Below, piece after piece: positions 1 to 9,864 of a DNA stretch of 64,000 nt; position 1 is the stretch's first letter, and every line of letters begins with the position of its first letter. The position numbers and the translations under genes are program-made. Under the pieces are notes generated by a model. The model searched no databases, was not told the DNA's origin, and was given only the letters and a program-made list of their open reading frames with translations. The DNA lies in contig NBIV01000014.1 of assembly GCA_003194525.1 (NCBI GenBank), positions 62,001 through 126,000 of the forward strand, written 5' to 3'. Source of the DNA: Gracilariopsis chorda. Lineage: Eukaryota; Rhodophyta; Florideophyceae; Gracilariales; Gracilariaceae.

Positions 1-885
1 TGAACCTTTACCCTTCACAGCTTCGTCTCCAAGTGCGGTATACCTGCGTTCATGTCTAGCCAGTTGCAACTGGCAGCTACTCCATTCCGTTGCATGACAC
101 ATCCACGGTGCCTTACCAAAGCCATTTTTGCCTGTAGCGGTCTTGCTGTACCTGCAGGATCATGCATTCTTCTATCCATGTAACGTTAGAAAGTGTCCCA
201 ACCTCCGAGCTCTCCTCCCATCGTAACATCAGATGCCCCAGGAACAAGGCATCAATCCTTCATGCGTCAAACCGCACGAATAAGTCTGTCCGTGTGTAGG
301 ACTTTTAGGTCTGGCATACCTGCCTACAGCCAATAGCCTCCCGTCATACATATCACTCACCAAGACAATCGCATGTCGTGTCACGCTCCTGTCTTTTCCC
401 AGTGCGCGCTGATCCTGTTCTCGATTCCCTACGGGGCAGTTATATACGTATATATAACGTGGTAAGGCTACTAGTGGAACCTTGTACAAGGGGTAGAGTT
501 AAGTCTTTAACCCTTCACTGTAATAATCTCAGCAGATGGTCGGGCGAGTGATCTCGGACAGCTCTTCGAAAGCGTGGCAGAATGTACTCGGTTGCCAGTG
601 GCATCTTGCCACACAATCTCGTGGGCCGTATGCTATAAAGTCTTTAATCACCCAGCGTTTGTTCCTCACTACCAAGCCCATCCCATTATGAATGCGAGAT
701 CTTCCCCTTGTAGTGTAATTTCATTGCATAGTACTTTACGTCATGGACTTGTACTGGTGTCAACAATCCTACCCAGAGGTAACAATCTTACCTTCCCTCC
801 CTAAAGACAAGACTTGTGCTTTCTGTGGAAAAACTGACGACCAATCCTCCGGGCCAAGCCTGAAGCCATTACGGTTCGTTTCATC
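1..885. other. Intergenic, no gene seen
   Basis: Short open frames occur on both strands but none begins with ATG in a convincing context, shows a recognisable motif, or keeps a coding-like composition. Scattered 'acccttcact' motifs recur, but I cannot define a repeat unit from this copy alone. Confidence 0.6.
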
Positions 886-1070
886 ATGCTACGCTGAAAA
901 AACGAAGCATCAAGGAAAGAAGAGGTAAGACCTTAGCGGAGATAGTCCGCCAGTGGCCACAAAAGTTGTTAGCTTTCCTGAGAACAGAGAAGCTTTTCAC
1001 ATGAGACACCACTATCAGCATGCCGTAATCAGGCATGCTGAACCCACAGTAAAGAAGAACAAGAAGCACC
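886..1070 (+). mobile_element. LINE family B, 3'-end fragment
   Basis: This is a 5'-truncated, decayed copy of the 3' end of the element better preserved at 53491-53894. It retains the codons for the conserved C-terminus (a Trp-Pro-x-Lys-Leu-Leu-Ala-Phe-Leu motif, about 955-985), the stop region, and then a 3' UTR with a perfect stem: CAGCATGCC, a seven-base loop GTAATCA, and GGCATGCTG (about 1015-1042). A short A/AAG-rich tail follows. The region just upstream (about 743-928) is open but its cysteine pairs are not enough to call a zinc finger. Non-coding today. Confidence 0.7.
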
Positions 1071-1261
1071 AAGAGTAAGGGCCAGTGGGAAACGAAACGT
1101 TCACGGGTAAACAAGTCGCACTTCCCCATTCAAACAAGTTGTGCTATTGGCCCACCTGCTCACCCTGTTTTGCAGACCTTGTCGGTTTCCATGACCATAT
1201 CATGTACAGCATTTTGCCCTCATAGACACGATAGTTCTACTAGTTGGCATTGTAACTCTAC

Positions 1262-1975
1262 TTCTAATGTGTTTATATGAGCTCGCGTCTCTAATTCCAA
1301 GACTACGGTAGGAGTTACATTGAGAAGAACCCCTCTCTCTCTAGATACACCAACAGCTTTTCTGGCCATGTCCTCAATGTTGATTCGGCGTCAGAGCCCT
1401 GCCTCTCTCGGAGAGGCGGGAGCTCTCGACGCCGAGATGCCGCTCTTCGGCGGCATATAAGGACGAAATGGTCTACACTATTAAGTATGTTGAGCCCACA
1501 TCCGAGCGGGCAGAAGCATTTCCTGTTGTTGAGAAAAGTGGAGACTGGATGTAGCATCGGAACGTGACCGGTAAATATCTGCGACGGGCTGTATGCGCCC
1601 TCTTTAGAGTCAATACCTTTGATAGCGTCTCTGGGACTTCGCTTACTGGCTGTGTGCTAGTAAGACGGACGCGGGTTCTCTGTTTCACTTCCAGAAAGTC
1701 GATCTCTTTCTGGAGCTGCTGCGCTAAGGGGAGACCAAGGCTCTTCCTTGCAAGTTCGTCGGCAGCTTCGTTTTGTGGCAACCCGCAGTGTCCCGGTATC
1801 CAAACAATTTGACATTGGCAATAGTTTGTTATCAATGTCATGCATTCAGAGATGTCCTGTAGCTGGCGTGTTTGGCGTCGTTAAGAAGTTTGCAAGCCTT
1901 GAACGAGGCTTTTCGAGTCCGTTGCAAATCTGATTGTCCCTCTCCAGCCACAGCAAACTTTCACAGCAATTTCGG
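1262..1975 (-). mobile_element. LINE family A, 3'-end fragment with RNase H remnant
   Basis: Read on the minus strand, this encodes a broken version of the RNase H domain and C-terminus of the element at 55775-56632. The motif WIPGHCGLPQNEAADELA (RNase H His and Asp) is intact, but a frame change separates it from the C-terminal Cys/His segment and the terminal Arg-Glu-Gly-Phe-Phe. The 3' UTR ends in GAGCTCATATAAACACA, so the tail is AC-rich rather than poly(A). The 5' end is truncated inside the RNase H coding region and carries a fold-back (1953-1993). Confidence 0.82.
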
Positions 1976-1993
1976 ATTGCTGTGAAAGTTTGC
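1953..1993. repeat. Perfect 18-bp inverted repeat at LINE 5' junction
   Basis: GCAAACTTTCACAGCAAT (1953-1970) is followed by the five bases TTCGG and then its exact reverse complement (1976-1993). The left arm is LINE family A sequence, also found at about 56458-56476. The right arm has no counterpart there, so it looks like a fold-back made when the truncated cDNA end was joined. Confidence 0.9.
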
Positions 1994-3852
1994 TTCTAGG
2001 GTCGGTTATGACTTCGTGTTTTCGAGTGCCTAACTTATCCTCTTCTCCCAAGCTTTACGACTTTATGAAGCAATAGTTACACTTGATGGCAAACTCCTAC
2101 TGCCTTTCGGTAGTAATTTAGAAACGAAAAAAGCTCATACCATTCATTACCCGGTAGGCTGCACTGCCTTTCAGAGTGCGACGAAATGCTCTTGTCACGA
2201 CATCGTCAAGAGTAATACTCATCAACTTATTCGGTCGGCAACAGTTGATTCATAATATTAATGGGGCGTCAAATTTGTCGTAGCCCATCTGGAATCACGA
2301 TGCTAAGTCGCTTTGCGCTGGATACCGTTGTGGTGAGGGACCACTGCAAGGTACTAGCGAGTCCCGCTCAGGGCACATGCAGTTCCGCCAGTCGACGTGT
2401 GCCGACCCTCCGAAAGGCTATAAATCACTGAAGTTACGCCGGATGAGGAAGCCAAATGAATATGCGATTGAGTCTATTAGGGGAATTTAGCCGTCGAATA
2501 GATAATTAGCATTCTACTTGTAGAAAGCGAATACCGTTGCCTTGGAATTAGGGGCACGTGCCCGTAACCACACACACACAATATCAATTCTTTCGAAGCC
2601 CGCCAGATTGTACCGTTGGTACCAAAGGGACATATCCTACAACTAATCAACCGTGGTGCTTGTAGTCTAACAAGGGTGCGACGGCTTCATCATTCAGCTC
2701 GTACGTCAAGCACACCAATGACGCTGCTGCACGTTTGCGTCGTGGCGTCAAGGTCCTTTGAAATCCAAAGTTCGCACTTCGGGAATAGGGTAACTTCAAC
2801 ATGCATCTTCCGCCTGCCACGGCAGAGTTTGCAGTGCAAACATTGCGCGGTGTAACTCCATATTTCATGGCTTCGGAGTCCGGGTTAAAGTTAGATTGTT
2901 AACCTGTTCGAACTCTCCAGCTTCTGCATAGTCCCCCGCGAGCCTAACAAATTTTCTCTTGTTTCTTATGTCACACGCACACATAGAAGCTATTTGGAGT
3001 CGCCTAAAGCTTTGCAACGGCAGTCCGTGCAGGGCCAACCAACGGTAGATGTGGCATATTCGGGAAGAGCCGACGCTGAGGAAGGTGATCACAAGCAATC
3101 CTGGATTCCACGTTTGCGATGCAGGGGTAAATAAGACCGAGGTGAGAAACCGCGACACAGAGCCAATGAGCGAACAGGTGGCAGTTCGACGCTGGTCAAG
3201 CACTGTGCACAAATGGCGTTGAGGTCGCACAGCACGGAGCCGCAGGTGACCGCCATGCAAGCCCACAGAACAACACGAAGCTCATTGTGCCGCAAACTCT
3301 TTCAGTAAAGACGAAGACGGCGAAAACAAAAGGGCTGCCAACTGGACCTATCCCTTACTATTCTGAAGTCACAAGAACTACCGCGACTGAGACCCGAGAC
3401 ACTCACTGTCCCGAGTCTCACAGATTCTCTGCAGCAAAATTCAATCGCCACACCAGACCACTAACCCCAGACCGACAATTGGAGACGGCCTTCGGCCGTG
3501 GGCGGCGCTGCGCGCCGCTTTTGAGAGTACGTTACAAAACGTACCCTGTACTGGATTGGATGTAAGGGGAAGGCAAAACCGGGGTGGTCATGCTCGTAAA
3601 AGGGTTAACAATCTACTTACTCCTTCGACATCCTATGTCCACCCATTTCTATAGAGACAGGCTAGATGTGTTCTAACGTCGTTCTCCACATCTCCGAATC
3701 CATTTGTTTCTTCTCTCTGTAGTCTTGCCAGAAAAGCTCTATGTCCAGTATAGTCTTTCGCGTTTTGTTCGTTTCCGTTCCTTTCGCATCTCTCAGGCTC
3801 TAGGAAACATGTAGCCGCTGCTCGTAAGAAGCATCGTGCAGTTCGATTCAGA
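1994..3852. other. Intergenic, no gene seen
   Basis: No convincing coding region. A short CA run lies near 2568-2580. Open frames up to 133 codons exist on both strands (for example 2865-3266, minus) but lack motifs and are what random sequence of this composition yields. About 3481-3520 is G/C-rich and locally self-complementary (gacggccttcggccg). Confidence 0.55.
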
Positions 3853-4561
3853 ATGTCATGTTCGGCTTCGCCTGTGTCATCGAATCTCAGCCAACCATCT
3901 CCAAAACCCACGCCCCCGCCAGCTCGAACAGCCACTGTCAGACGAACCACAAATGAGACGGTCATTACGCTCACCCTGAACCCCGACGGAACAGGGATCT
4001 GCGATGTGGAAACCAGTATTCCATTCCTTGATCACATGCTCGCCCAACTGTGCTCGCATGGCTTGTTTGATCTTTATCTGCGTGCAAAATAAGATTTTGG
4101 GATTGACGATCATCACACCAATGAGGATATTGGAATCACATTGGGCATGGCTGTTGCCAAAGCGCTATCCAACCAGAAGGGCATTCGCCGCTCTGGCCAT
4201 TTTGTCGCGCCTCTTGACGAGAGTCTCGTAGAAGTTGTGTTGGACTTTTCAGGACGAAGACATTGTGAGTACGTACTAGAACTACCTACCCAGCGAGTTG
4301 GCACCTACGATACTCAGCTTGTCTGAGAGGGCTAACCCTTTATCATGCGCAGGCTGGCAATGCGCAGATGATTTCACATGTAATCCAACGTGCAGGTAGG
4401 CCCTAAATACCTTTAGTCACATTATTGAGGCCAGTTTCAAAGCGTTTGCAAGAGCTATTAGAATGGCTGTTGAGTTTGATTGTAGGCTTTTGGACATCAT
4501 TCAAAGTTCTAAGGGTGTATTGACCAACGCTGTTGCCTTGGATTCCAGTTCAAAGTCCTAA
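3853..4561 (+). pseudogene. hisB: Broken copy of hisB (imidazoleglycerol-phosphate dehydratase)
   Basis: This is a decayed paralogue of the intact hisB at 61015-61815, alignable by eye over most of its length. The start and the beginning of the core are preserved, including [20 protein letters not shown]. An in-frame TAA then stands at 4090-4092, where the intact copy reads AAA GGA GAT. The same frame continues through the metal-binding segment [14 protein letters not shown] to a second stop where CGA became TGA (4324-4326). At 4330-4340 eleven bases (GGCTAACCCTT) replace three bases of the intact copy and shift the frame; further small indels follow near 4395. The product would lack the second half of the fold, so this copy is not functional unless extensively recoded. 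Its convergent hydrolase neighbour was duplicated with it and stayed open. Confidence 0.93.
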
Positions 4562-4591
4562 CCGACTGGCTAACTAACACTCGCCGGTTGA

Positions 4592-5773
4592 TCAATGAGT
4601 CTCAGAATGTTTAACGCATTTCGATGCCAACCATCTCGCTACTATATCTGCGTGCAAGCCAGAAATCTCATTGCTCCCACGGATCACCCTAGCAATTTGC
4701 AAAGCACTTCTGTGCATCGCACTTTGTGAGAGCTCGTCCTCGCGTAATACATCCATGATCTTGTTTCCGTTTTTCCTTGCCGCTTCGTAGATCCGTCGAG
4801 ATATTTCCTTCGTAAACCGTGGCTCGTGTTCATGAAATGTCGTGGAAGTAAAAGGTACAAGCGGCAGAGGGAGCTCCCCTACAAGAGCCACATTTCTGCG
4901 CACCAATGTGCGTCGGGCAGCAGCAATCGCCTTTGGTGGCGCATAAAACCTATCCGTGGCCAAGTGCACAAAGAGAGTGCATGGGTAGTTCTCAGTTGCA
5001 CTTCGCAGAGCACGTTGGTTTCCAGGGGATATGTACAAGGCCTGGCTAACTATAGGGATTTCATGTGCCAGTACACTCAGCATGTTCGCTCCGGAAGAGA
5101 TCCCGACCGCAATGAGAGGAAGTGAGGAGGGTATTCGGTGCTTTGTCCACCATTGTCGTACTGTGGCCTTTGCTTGCACTACGTCTTCATTTTCTCGGCC
5201 TGGAAACCGTGTGCTCCAGCAACCTGTGACTCTGTTCTGAGAAGTAAGGGCAAGTAGAGCGAAACGTTGGCGCAGGAGCTCTGAGCTTATAAGTTTATGC
5301 TCTGGTAGGATGAACCAATCTTCGGCCTGTTGTGAACACCCATGGATCAAGAGTGCCACCCCTTGCAACTTTCGCGTAGAGTATGGGTTACTATAGGCAA
5401 TATCAAGGTTCCCAATTCGAGTGGAATGAAAAGATGCCTCCAACGGGTCACTTGAAAGGTGAACGGACTTGTCTTGGGAGTTTCCTTCTTTCGAAGAATG
5501 GGACGGGAACACGCTTCTCAACCATGTCGTGATTCTGTCGAGAAAGCCGAAGTCCGGAACACTCGAAGTTCTAATTAAGGGATTGAATGCATTTATCGCA
5601 GCACCACGGGATACCGGTGCAACAGCGTGTTTGGAGAAGTCCTCTTGGGTGGGCTTGGACCTAGTTGTTGTTGTTTCAGAATGTAGTTGGCCGCCATGCA
5701 TCATCTTTCCCAGACCTAGTAATAGAAGAAAGGCACCGACATAGACGCACAGGTATGCGGTTCGAGAGTGCAT
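4592..5773 (-). CDS. Membrane-anchored alpha/beta-hydrolase (copy 1)
   Basis: A 393-residue protein is read from the ATG at 5773; the frame is open further upstream to 5977, but the paralogue at 61844-63019 begins at the equivalent residue, which decides the start. An N-terminal hydrophobic stretch (about residues 5-20, YLCVYVGAFLLLLGLG) looks like a signal anchor. The hydrolase part shows a likely oxyanion segment LLIHGCSQ, a nucleophile elbow GISSG within a predicted strand-turn-helix, a candidate acid in HLATDRF, and a candidate His in FHEHEP. These are the usual serine-hydrolase landmarks; substrate unknown. The frame is uninterrupted, unlike the neighbouring hisB copy. The 3' ends of the two converge with about 30 bp between them. 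Confidence 0.72.
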   Translation of the reverse strand: MHSRTAYLCVYVGAFLLLLGLGKMMHGGQLHSETTTTRSKPTQEDFSKHAVAPVSRGAAINAFNPLIRTSSVPDFGFLDRITTWLRSVFPSHSSKEGNSQDKSVHLSSDPLEASFHSTRIGNLDIAYSNPYSTRKLQGVALLIHGCSQQAEDWFILPEHKLISSELLRQRFALLALTSQNRVTGCWSTRFPGRENEDVVQAKATVRQWWTKHRIPSSLPLIAVGISSGANMLSVLAHEIPIVSQALYISPGNQRALRSATENYPCTLFVHLATDRFYAPPKAIAAARRTLVRRNVALVGELPLPLVPFTSTTFHEHEPRFTKEISRRIYEAARKNGNKIMDVLREDELSQSAMHRSALQIARVIRGSNEISGLHADIVARWLASKCVKHSETH

Positions 5774-7652
5774 TGCAGTTTGGTTAGAGATGCTCTGTAC
5801 CTGCGACAATCCAGAAAGAATCTGAACAGCAGTGAGGACTGACTCAGAATGAGAAAATGCCGACTCCACGTTCTGCATCATCAAGACTTCTATCCTGCGT
5901 AACCTTTTGCTCGAATGGAAAGAGTTTGTTCTATCCTTTGGTGTGTGCGGTTGCAATTTACAAGTGACAAAGGTCACTCCTCGGATGAATCACGCAAATT
6001 AAATTAACGCTGTGAACAACCTATCGACATCAGCTCGTTGGATCGGATGCTGTTGTACTTCACCGGCAGTTGGGGGCTGCAGAGAGCAGCAGCATGGTCC
6101 GTATGTATGAATGTGTGTGCACATTCCCTTTTACGTGACATCGTAGGTGGACATTAATTCAATACGCGGATCTAATGAACGACACCGTCTCATGCGCAGT
6201 TTTCTAATTATCGTTCTCCAGAAAGGTTAAAGAACAAGTCTCAAGCATTACCGGATAGACCCCATCAATAGAGTCTACACGACATACATATTTCTGGAAC
6301 CCTGTTGTGCAAGAGATGTTGTGCCCCGCTATATGATACCAACCGGATTCATTCGTATGCTTTTCGTTTCTTGCTATACGCACGGTCCGAACGGAGGATC
6401 TCAATGGAAACACGACGCTCCTTTGCAATATTCGTGAGGTCTTTTTGTAGGATTCTATTCGAATCTATTCTTCTGGGGTAGATATCCCATTCCTACGTCA
6501 TAGACAAGTGCGTTTCATTGTCGAACTACCCTCTCCGCGAGACGGTCAGAAGTTTCCTTGGCCACAGTCGGATATTATTGGCGAGCATCTGGCCTTCTGT
6601 GTACGTGCGTGCAGTTCTGAGCGTCTAGAGGCGTGCGTTGCAGAAGAACAGCGCAATGCGAAGTGTACCAAGTTACGTTTCTCCCCCTTTCCCAGTAAAA
6701 CGTGAACGCTCTAATCTCCTAGCTTCCTTTCGTTTTGGACAGCATAGCACGTCTTGTTCCACATCGCAGCCCGTTTTCAAATCACACTCTACTGATCCTC
6801 TACAGTCGTCTCAATTAGCTCGTGCCAATACGATTTACTAAAGGAAGTGCTTCGGTCTCGAGCAAGGGGTGTTCTCGGGGGGGTTGTCTGTGATGGGATG
6901 ACGCATTCGCTGTGTAAGGAATAACATGCAGCGTCATCGCGAATGGCTCGCAACTCTTACTCCTTGGTCAGCTGCGAGGTTTCGTTCTGTTTGATATTTT
7001 TTTAACCATTGTTGCTGCAGAAGCTGTTTCGTCCCGCTCTCCGTTCTCCTGCAGATTCTCTCTTTTCTGACTTTTGTGTCTGGTCTGATGTTTCGGGATA
7101 CAGAAGGACATACCGAATTCTTTAATCGCCGATGAAGAAGGTACCATGACTTCAACACTGCAGTGAGTGGCTACACTTATACTCTTTGCAACTTTTCTCT
7201 CCGCTTGAGCAAAACTTTTTAAGCAAATCAACGGATGATGAGCGGATTTTGTATGCGGTTTGGTTTCACAAGAAAGATCAGTAGGTTATTCTTTTTTGGC
7301 AGTTTCGCAGCAGCCACGATGTCAATTTTTGTTTCGTGGCTGAGCTGCCTTCTACATGTATCAAAGGTAGAAGCGTACGCCTTCGCTTAATTGTCCAGGA
7401 ACAGCGATTTACAACGACAACGGATAACGACAATGTGTTGAAGGGTTTGCGATCGCTATCCAGAACAGGCGCGCAGCCCCCTGGCTGTGCCCGATAGCAT
7501 AGCGTATCCACCTTTTAGTTGTTGTTGATCAAAGCACGTTTTGTGCGGAACGTTCTAACCTTTGGGACTAACACCGTAGCGCTTCACAGCAGGCGAAGCG
7601 CTGCTTACATATTTCGACGCAAGACCCACAGTGGTGTAACAAGTCCATTTCC
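5774..7652. other. Intergenic, no gene seen
   Basis: Nearly 1.9 kb without a supportable gene. Several 60-90 codon frames exist on both strands (for example 6204-6428 minus, 6968-7231 minus), most using non-ATG starts and none with a recognisable motif. This block does not align with the sequence upstream of the paralogous hydrolase (63.0-64 kb), so the duplicated cassette appears to end near the hydrolase start. Confidence 0.5.
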
Positions 7653-8891
7653 ATGGTGTCACCAATGGAATCGTTCAGTAGTGACGAAGTTAACAAGCTT
7701 CCGGCAGTGCCCCGCGTCCGTCGAAGTAGCGGTGCAAAACCTCCTGCTCCTCGCAGCAGTCGATCGGCGAGTAAGAGCAGCAAACGTGAGTCTAGCATCG
7801 CGGAGAAGCGCCCCATTCGGCAATCAGCTCGCAGACGCATTTCAAAGAGAAGTTTTCGCGAGGACTCTGTGAACAGTGAATATGAAGACAACGACGAGTC
7901 ACATGTTGTGGTTCGACGCACCTCTCGTCGCATACAAAAGACCAGGAAAGTAATTGAAGAAGAAGATGATGACGACGAAGAAATAGTCCATACAGAAGAC
8001 AAGGATGATTCGGAAACAAAAGAAGAGAATGAGTCGAGCCCTGGTATCGGAGATGAAGAAGATGAAGTCGATGTCGATGTCGATGACGCTGATGAGGGAA
8101 GTGATTCAATGAGTGGCTCAAAGAGTGACTCGAAGAGTGCTTCGATTTATTCACGACGAGCGAAGAAGAGACGAAAGACAATTCGAGAAAGCAGCAGCGA
8201 TGGCAGGGGCAACAGCGGAGACAATGATGACAACGACGATAATGACGAAAACGATGACCTTGGAAACGAAAGTGCTGAAGCCGAGGGAGTTGAAATCATA
8301 AAAGGGCAAAATGACATTCTTGCACAACTGGAGGAAGAAGGGAATGATAACGACTCTGAAGACTTCAAAAGTGAATCCTCGGAGGAAGTGAAGCCAATGA
8401 AATCTCGGAGACTTACAAGTAGGCAAAGAGCGTTGCAAGGTGAGAATGTTAAGCTAGAATACTCCAAACTAGAATCACCGAAAACGAAAAAGAAAGAAGT
8501 CCAAGAGGAATGGGATCATGACGAAGAAATGGAGCTCAAAAGGCAACAAAAAGCAAGGCTCCGACAGATGGTCTCTGAAAAAAGGAACAGGGAGAAGCGA
8601 GCTGCGATGGTGGATAAGGTTCTTCGGGGAGTAACATCTAAACGAAAGAAGTTTACATTGGCGACCGAGGCCAGAGCAGCACAAGTTGAAGTCCGCCTGG
8701 CTCAAAACGAGATGAGGGACGGATGCATGAGATATGTGAGCAATAAGAATGGTATCACGCTTTCTATACCTAAAGATGCCAGCACTCCATCTTACCTCGG
8801 CAGAAGTCTCAAGGCCGTTTATCCACCGAAGTGTGAGCGAGATCCGAAAACCGGGAAACGATTGCTTTCGCTCTCCACTGAGTCGCGCTGA
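7653..8891 (+). CDS. Probable INO80 complex subunit B (IES2/PAPA-1-like)
   Basis: The 412-residue protein has a basic Ser/Arg-rich N-terminus (residues 1-85), then long acidic low-complexity runs (about 90-250). The conserved part begins near residue 255 with SRRLTSRQRALQG, the opening motif of the PAPA-1/IES2 family. A highly charged helix (EELKRQQKARLRQM-like, about 288-330) follows. It ends with a short segment containing a Cys, Asp-Pro-Lys-Thr-Gly and a Leu-rich end, resembling the IES2 C-terminus, although the final Cys/His pairs of the animal zinc finger are missing. Family members are nuclear subunits of the INO80 nucleosome remodeller. The acidic half is compositionally biased and should not be used for homology. 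Alternative: another nuclear acidic protein with a similar helix. Confidence 0.6.
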   Translation: MVSPMESFSSDEVNKLPAVPRVRRSSGAKPPAPRSSRSASKSSKRESSIAEKRPIRQSARRRISKRSFREDSVNSEYEDNDESHVVVRRTSRRIQKTRKVIEEEDDDDEEIVHTEDKDDSETKEENESSPGIGDEEDEVDVDVDDADEGSDSMSGSKSDSKSASIYSRRAKKRRKTIRESSSDGRGNSGDNDDNDDNDENDDLGNESAEAEGVEIIKGQNDILAQLEEEGNDNDSEDFKSESSEEVKPMKSRRLTSRQRALQGENVKLEYSKLESPKTKKKEVQEEWDHDEEMELKRQQKARLRQMVSEKRNREKRAAMVDKVLRGVTSKRKKFTLATEARAAQVEVRLAQNEMRDGCMRYVSNKNGITLSIPKDASTPSYLGRSLKAVYPPKCERDPKTGKRLLSLSTESR

Positions 8892-9864
8892 AGCCGCAGT
8901 CGATGTGCGAAAGGTAAGTGAATTGGGAGATAGCCTTGGTATTGTACATGGTCGGCTGACATGGCCTTATTCCGAAATCGACATACTAGCTCTACCGAAC
9001 CAAATCAGGCAACATAGGTTACGGATCTAGGGGAGACCCTGTTCGAATCCATTTCTGCTTGGATGGCACAACACGACACGCGGAGTAATGCGTTGTGGCC
9101 TGACGTGGCCACCGGATACTCTTGGGCAATTCTTCACTGCCGTACTAGCCCAGCAACAAGGTTACCCTTCAAGATAGCAGCGAAGTTTAAAGAGCTTCGG
9201 TTCATGAAGGCCAATTTCTATCGTTGGTGGTGCTGTTTATATGCTAGCCGTGCTTCTAGTTCCGCATCCTACCTGTATGCTACAGGTATCCCTAATGAAA
9301 AGTTGAAGAGTTGTTGGTCTCCGTGAGAGACCCAATCGCCTGACCATTTCGCTTCCTTCGCTGATGGAAGGGGGACGGGTACACCTCGTGAAGGCGGATC
9401 GGCTTGTACCCATCCCTAATTACATTCAAAGAATCATTTTCTATCTAGACAGGCCGGCATTTCTATAACAATACTTTTTTCACATTCCGCCTCACGAGAA
9501 TGAGATATACAGCTTGTAGGTAGTGGTCAAACTCATTCCCATGGTTCATTTGTTTTTTACCTATGCGAGTTGCAACATGGTCATCAGTTATTTGAAGCCA
9601 TTCTTTGCCTTCACCGGTTCCGTCGTAGGCAGAAATGGTAAAAAATTGACGAATCTGTTAGGTTCGTGGGACCTTGAAACGAAGGGGGTATAGCAAAAGA
9701 GACTGCACCATAGGGGTCTCGACCCTCTATCTGCTGGTGTGCATGTTATGACCATTTCCCATGGGGGGTCAGACCTCATTCATTAGATAAAAGGGTTGTA
9801 AGGGTATCCCTATACCACATGAAAATTCCTTACGTATTTCTGCTAAGCTCTTTATAATCGTCTG
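8892..9864. other. Intergenic, no gene seen
   Basis: No gene is supported. A 'gttcgaatcc' at about 9049-9058 resembles a tRNA B box, but the flanks cannot form T or acceptor stems. Short GC- and T-rich tracts only. The 3' end of the minus-strand glycosyltransferase lies at the right edge. Confidence 0.5.

Noticed and set aside
743-928. Possible MYND-like zinc finger (CAFCGK...SSCYAEK)
   Set aside because: Only the first cysteine pair fits; the frame lacks the later Cys/His set and runs into LINE sequence.
8985-9065. tRNA-like B box (gttcgaatcc)
   Set aside because: Flanking bases cannot pair to form the T stem or acceptor stem, and no A box lies at the right distance.
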